Part shown: in pieces, positions 61,250-64,000 of the stretch | How the letters are laid out: every line of letters begins with the position of its first letter | Numbering within the stretch: the first letter of the stretch is position 1 | Source: Sipunculus nudus | Taxonomy: Eukaryota; Annelida; Sipuncula; Golfingiida; Sipunculidae | Reading direction: 5' to 3' | Assembly: GCA_026874595.1 (NCBI GenBank) | Contig: CM049318.1 | Location: forward strand, 20,309,456 to 20,373,455 | DNA length: 64,000 bases | Notes under the pieces: generated by a model | Seen by the model: the letters and a program-made list of their open reading frames with translations, nothing else | Databases searched by the model: none | Told to the model about the DNA's origin: nothing | Made by a program: the position numbers and the translations under genes

Positions 61250-61445
61250 GAAGCGGATCCGGGGGGGGGGCTACTTTTTCAGCTGCCGCAACTTTTTTTA
61301 AGGGTTTCAGACCATTTCTTCCATTTAGACGGCCCCTCCCCCTTTCCATAGCGGGGGCGGGGGGGGGGGGTTTATATTAGGATTAGTTATTAGTCCTCCT
61401 TGGTTAGACCCTTCCATTTTCTAAATCCTGGATCCAACCCCTGAA
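61250..61445 (+). repeat. Dispersed repeat with poly-G cores, copy 2
   Basis: Partner of 21160-21370 in the same orientation. Here the first homopolymer is G rather than C, while the flanking blocks TTTTCAGCTGCC, AAGGGTTTCAGACC, TTAGTCCTCCTTGG and AAATCCTGGATCCAACCCC are kept. Confidence 0.65.
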
Positions 61446-62204
61446 ATGCATTCATAACTGTCTGAGATATGATTCGTACACACAAATAAAAAACGGCCGA
61501 TCACATGACCCCTTAAAATCTTCGTTGGTGGAGGTAATTGTAAACTGAATGGCCAGGAAAAATTTATTTGTTTATATATTAATTTGGCTTTAATATATAT
61601 CTAGTGACTAATTTTTATAAAGTTAAACGTTTTCTTCAAAAATTTGAATGATCATGCATCATGACTAATTTTATGACTCGCAAGAATTAAATTTCGCGCC
61701 CCTCCACTATCGAAATCAGAGGGGGCAGAGTTAATTGGCGCATAACTATTTACAGTTATCACGTACCCTTTTGATAATTTATAATCAGATAATTTGATAA
61801 TTTATATTCAAATAACATCTAGCTTCTGTGAAATGTATGTATACGTATCTGGTGTTTTCAGAATGTCCACTATTTTTCTGCTTTATATATGAATAGAGTT
61901 GATGTCAGTGCATGTGAACATTTCAAGAAAAATATTATTTTTTTTACCAAACACACGACATGTTTCCTATCTAGCAAGAAGCGTTCATTTAACGATAACA
62001 ATTTCTTACAACACTTACAAATATATTTAAATTTTACTTTACATTTATCATGATTCCCCTTTTCTATTTTATACTGTTATTTTAAAGAGAGAATACTGTT
62101 ATTTCAAATGTTCTGTGATTATTTTATAGAAGAATAAAGGCTTTTAAGATCTAATATATTTAATATTTATTCATTCATCATACCAGGAAAATTTTCCTAC
62201 GGTG

Positions 62205-62258
<54 letters not shown>

Positions 62259-63167
62259 TATAATATTAACACAAATATATATACAAATATTACGCGTCCC
62301 TTCATTTTTGGACATGTTCCGTAGCACATTAATATGTAAAACCAATAAAAAAACAGGCTTGTTATGACTGTGATATTCTGTATATTTTAAATAATGGAAG
62401 GTGCATGTTGTTCAAAATCATCTTTCATACCGGTAGGCTATATGTTTTCTCCCAGTGGTTGTTCTCTGAAAACTCTCCGGGAATTCTTCAACTCTCCGCA
62501 AGTTTTCATATTGAATAAGGGATTCCCTTTCAAAGAAAAACAGAGTGAGTTTCTTAGGGAAACCTTTCCTGCTGATACCTGGAATGCAAAGACAGTTCAT
62601 AATGGGAACTTGTAATGGAGATCACCTTTTAGCCTAAGTAAGAGCACCAGGAATACTTTAAGGGTACGGTTCCCGAAGCCAAGAACTCAATTTCAAGATG
62701 CTTAAAATGTTGAACACTCGGATCAGCAAAAGGCCGGACTTTGATGTATACATAGCTAAAAAAATAAAAGCAAATAGGAAGGTTAACAAGTTAATACGTG
62801 TGCTCAAAGTTAAGTTTGCGTCCCGGAACACAGGCAAGCCGCCGTATTTGACAATGCTGGAGTCTAACCGCTGCCTGTGATAGTAGCAAATGTTGAATCA
62901 CGGCACCAGGTGGCGCGGTCACGGTGGCATTTCCGATCAGTCAAGGCAAGGTTGCAACACAGTCGAGGAGCAGATCATGTAAATTGACAACTTTGAACAG
63001 TTTAGCAGTGTAGAAAAGTTGAAGAAATTTTATTCGGTTAGATAACAGATGAAACTAAATGCTATTCACTTAGTTTCATCAAGTTCATGTGTAACATTTT
63101 ATATGCTTAGCACAGCCAGGCTTGTATCAACAAATGCTTTGATGTAACATTGATTCAACCATACACA
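61446..63167. other. Region upstream of the 63.17 kb gene
   Basis: Contains an AT microsatellite at 62204-62262. From about 62380 the composition is less AT-biased; this may be the 5' UTR or promoter of the following gene. Two short frames (62394-62615, 62698-62880) lack recognised domains and are left out. Confidence 0.4.
62204..62262. repeat. AT microsatellite
   Basis: Nearly uninterrupted (TA)n with two short breaks. Confidence 0.95.
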
Positions 63168-63629
63168 ATGGCCTCAGAAGCTTCTAAAATTAGTAAAAAG
63201 AATAAGCCAAAGTTCATCGTAAGTACCAAGTGTGCCTGTTGTTCTGAGGATGTATCCAGAGGTGTTCCCAGTGCACGAGGTAGGCTGATTCTGTCTGGAA
63301 GAAGTGGAGCCAACTATGCCCAGCAGAGTACTTTGTGTGCAGTGTCACAGGACATGGCAACCTTCTTTGAGCTCTTCCCACATAAAGAGATCTTGATATG
63401 TGTGGCATGTAGTCACACTTTGTGTAGAATATTCCGTATGCAAGAGAAACTAAGAAACATGGCGACTGACCTGGCTCGTGAAGTTTCTGTCATACAGAAT
63501 GGTGTTAAACCATTTGTTAAACAGTTCTTGCCATTAAGAGTGAAGAGAACCTCCAATAGGTCCCCTGCTGCGAAATCTGATGACTCCCAAAGTATTCAGT
63601 TGAAAATACCACTCAAAGAAACCAAGGAG
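63168..63629 (+). CDS. First coding exon of a cysteine-rich, possibly ZAD-like protein (partial)
   Basis: An open frame from ATG at 63168 (MASEASKISKKNK) runs 154 codons to the donor-like GAG|GTAATA at 63630, so it is probably a first exon with the rest beyond the window. After a basic N-terminus come CACC near residue 22, a Gly/Arg/Ser-rich loop, ILICVACSHTLC near residues 80-91, then a helical basic stretch. Two spaced Cys pairs, with the second followed by a hydrophobic and basic helix, resemble zinc-coordinating ZAD-type domains found at the N-terminus of many zinc-finger transcription factors. This is a resemblance, not proof. The tail is Ser/Lys-rich and probably disordered. An upstream in-frame TTG is not a plausible animal start. 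Confidence 0.55.
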
Positions 63630-64000
63630 GTAATAAGCGTAATTAATAGAAATTTTTGTTAACCACATGCTCAGATTGATACAAGAATATATTTCAGTTT
63701 AATTTGTACTTCTATTACATAATAAGTCATATTAAGCTCCTAATTTGTTTTCACTTCATCAACTCATTACATAATGATATATTAAGACCAGTTTATCTTA
63801 GTCTCCAGCAAAATGGAAATAGGTGACCAACCTCCCATTGAGCTCTGCCCTGGAGCCAGTGTTGTTACATTTTGCTTGCATCCCCTGCTGGCACATGTTC
63901 CTACAGTGTGTGCTATCACCTCACAGTGTTTAAACAGGAATGAGCATGTTCGTTAATTTAAATCAAAGTTATAACATTTTTTCACCACCTTTTTCATCTC
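63630..64000 (+). other. Presumed intron 1 of the 63.17 kb gene
   Basis: Follows the GTAATA donor; AT-rich at first, then a less biased stretch. No acceptor with a convincing open exon was identified before the window ends. Confidence 0.4.

Overview
This is a window of an AT-rich, intron-rich animal nuclear genome, most likely a marine invertebrate and probably a bivalve mollusc. That placement is an inference from three things: a cluster of CYP3-like cytochrome P450 genes with long introns, a decayed BEL/Pao retroelement, and many MITE-like elements and AT microsatellites. No rRNA gene, functional tRNA gene, CRISPR array or operon structure was seen.

Layout. 1-7.2 kb holds a broken, internally deleted BEL/Pao LTR retroelement on the minus strand, with two candidate LTR pieces (about 31-199 and 7003-7165), followed by copy A of a ~690 bp dispersed repeat (5504-6200). 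7.9-18.0 kb is a plus-strand CYP3-like P450 gene; exons 2 to 14 are readable and exon 1 was not found. 20.7-31.6 kb holds minus-strand P450 pseudogene remains: one set of exons 1, 5, 6, 12, 13 and 14 (28.2-20.7 kb) and one set of exons 1, 2 and 3 (31.6-29.7 kb). 33.0-42.7 kb is a second P450 gene on the minus strand with all 14 exons readable (511 codons before the stop). Its exon sizes and phases match the plus-strand gene almost exactly. The P450 cluster therefore has one plus-strand gene converging on a minus-strand tandem series, made by duplication, inversion and decay.

44.5-45.2 kb holds copy B of the dispersed repeat, followed by an unusual array of CTAG-centred palindromes (45.27-45.48 kb). 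46.7-47.0 kb may hold the 3' end of a small minus-strand gene, and 47.1-47.6 kb a direct-plus-inverted duplication. 49.99-51.35 kb is a compact two-exon GNAT acetyltransferase gene of 295 residues. 52.2-58.3 kb is dominated by small DNA transposons with terminal inverted repeats and a tandem array. 58.3-63 kb is AT-rich with little coding signal. At 63.17 kb a gene starts whose first exon has paired cysteines recalling zinc-binding ZAD-type domains; it runs out of the window.

Function. The two P450s would be ER-membrane monooxygenases of clan 3, the family typically linked to detoxification. Two details deserve checking: the plus-strand gene has lost the acidic residue of the I-helix oxygen-activation motif, and the minus-strand gene lacks a GT donor after exon 10. 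No new biochemical system is claimed. The most unusual non-coding structure is the palindrome array at 45.3 kb.
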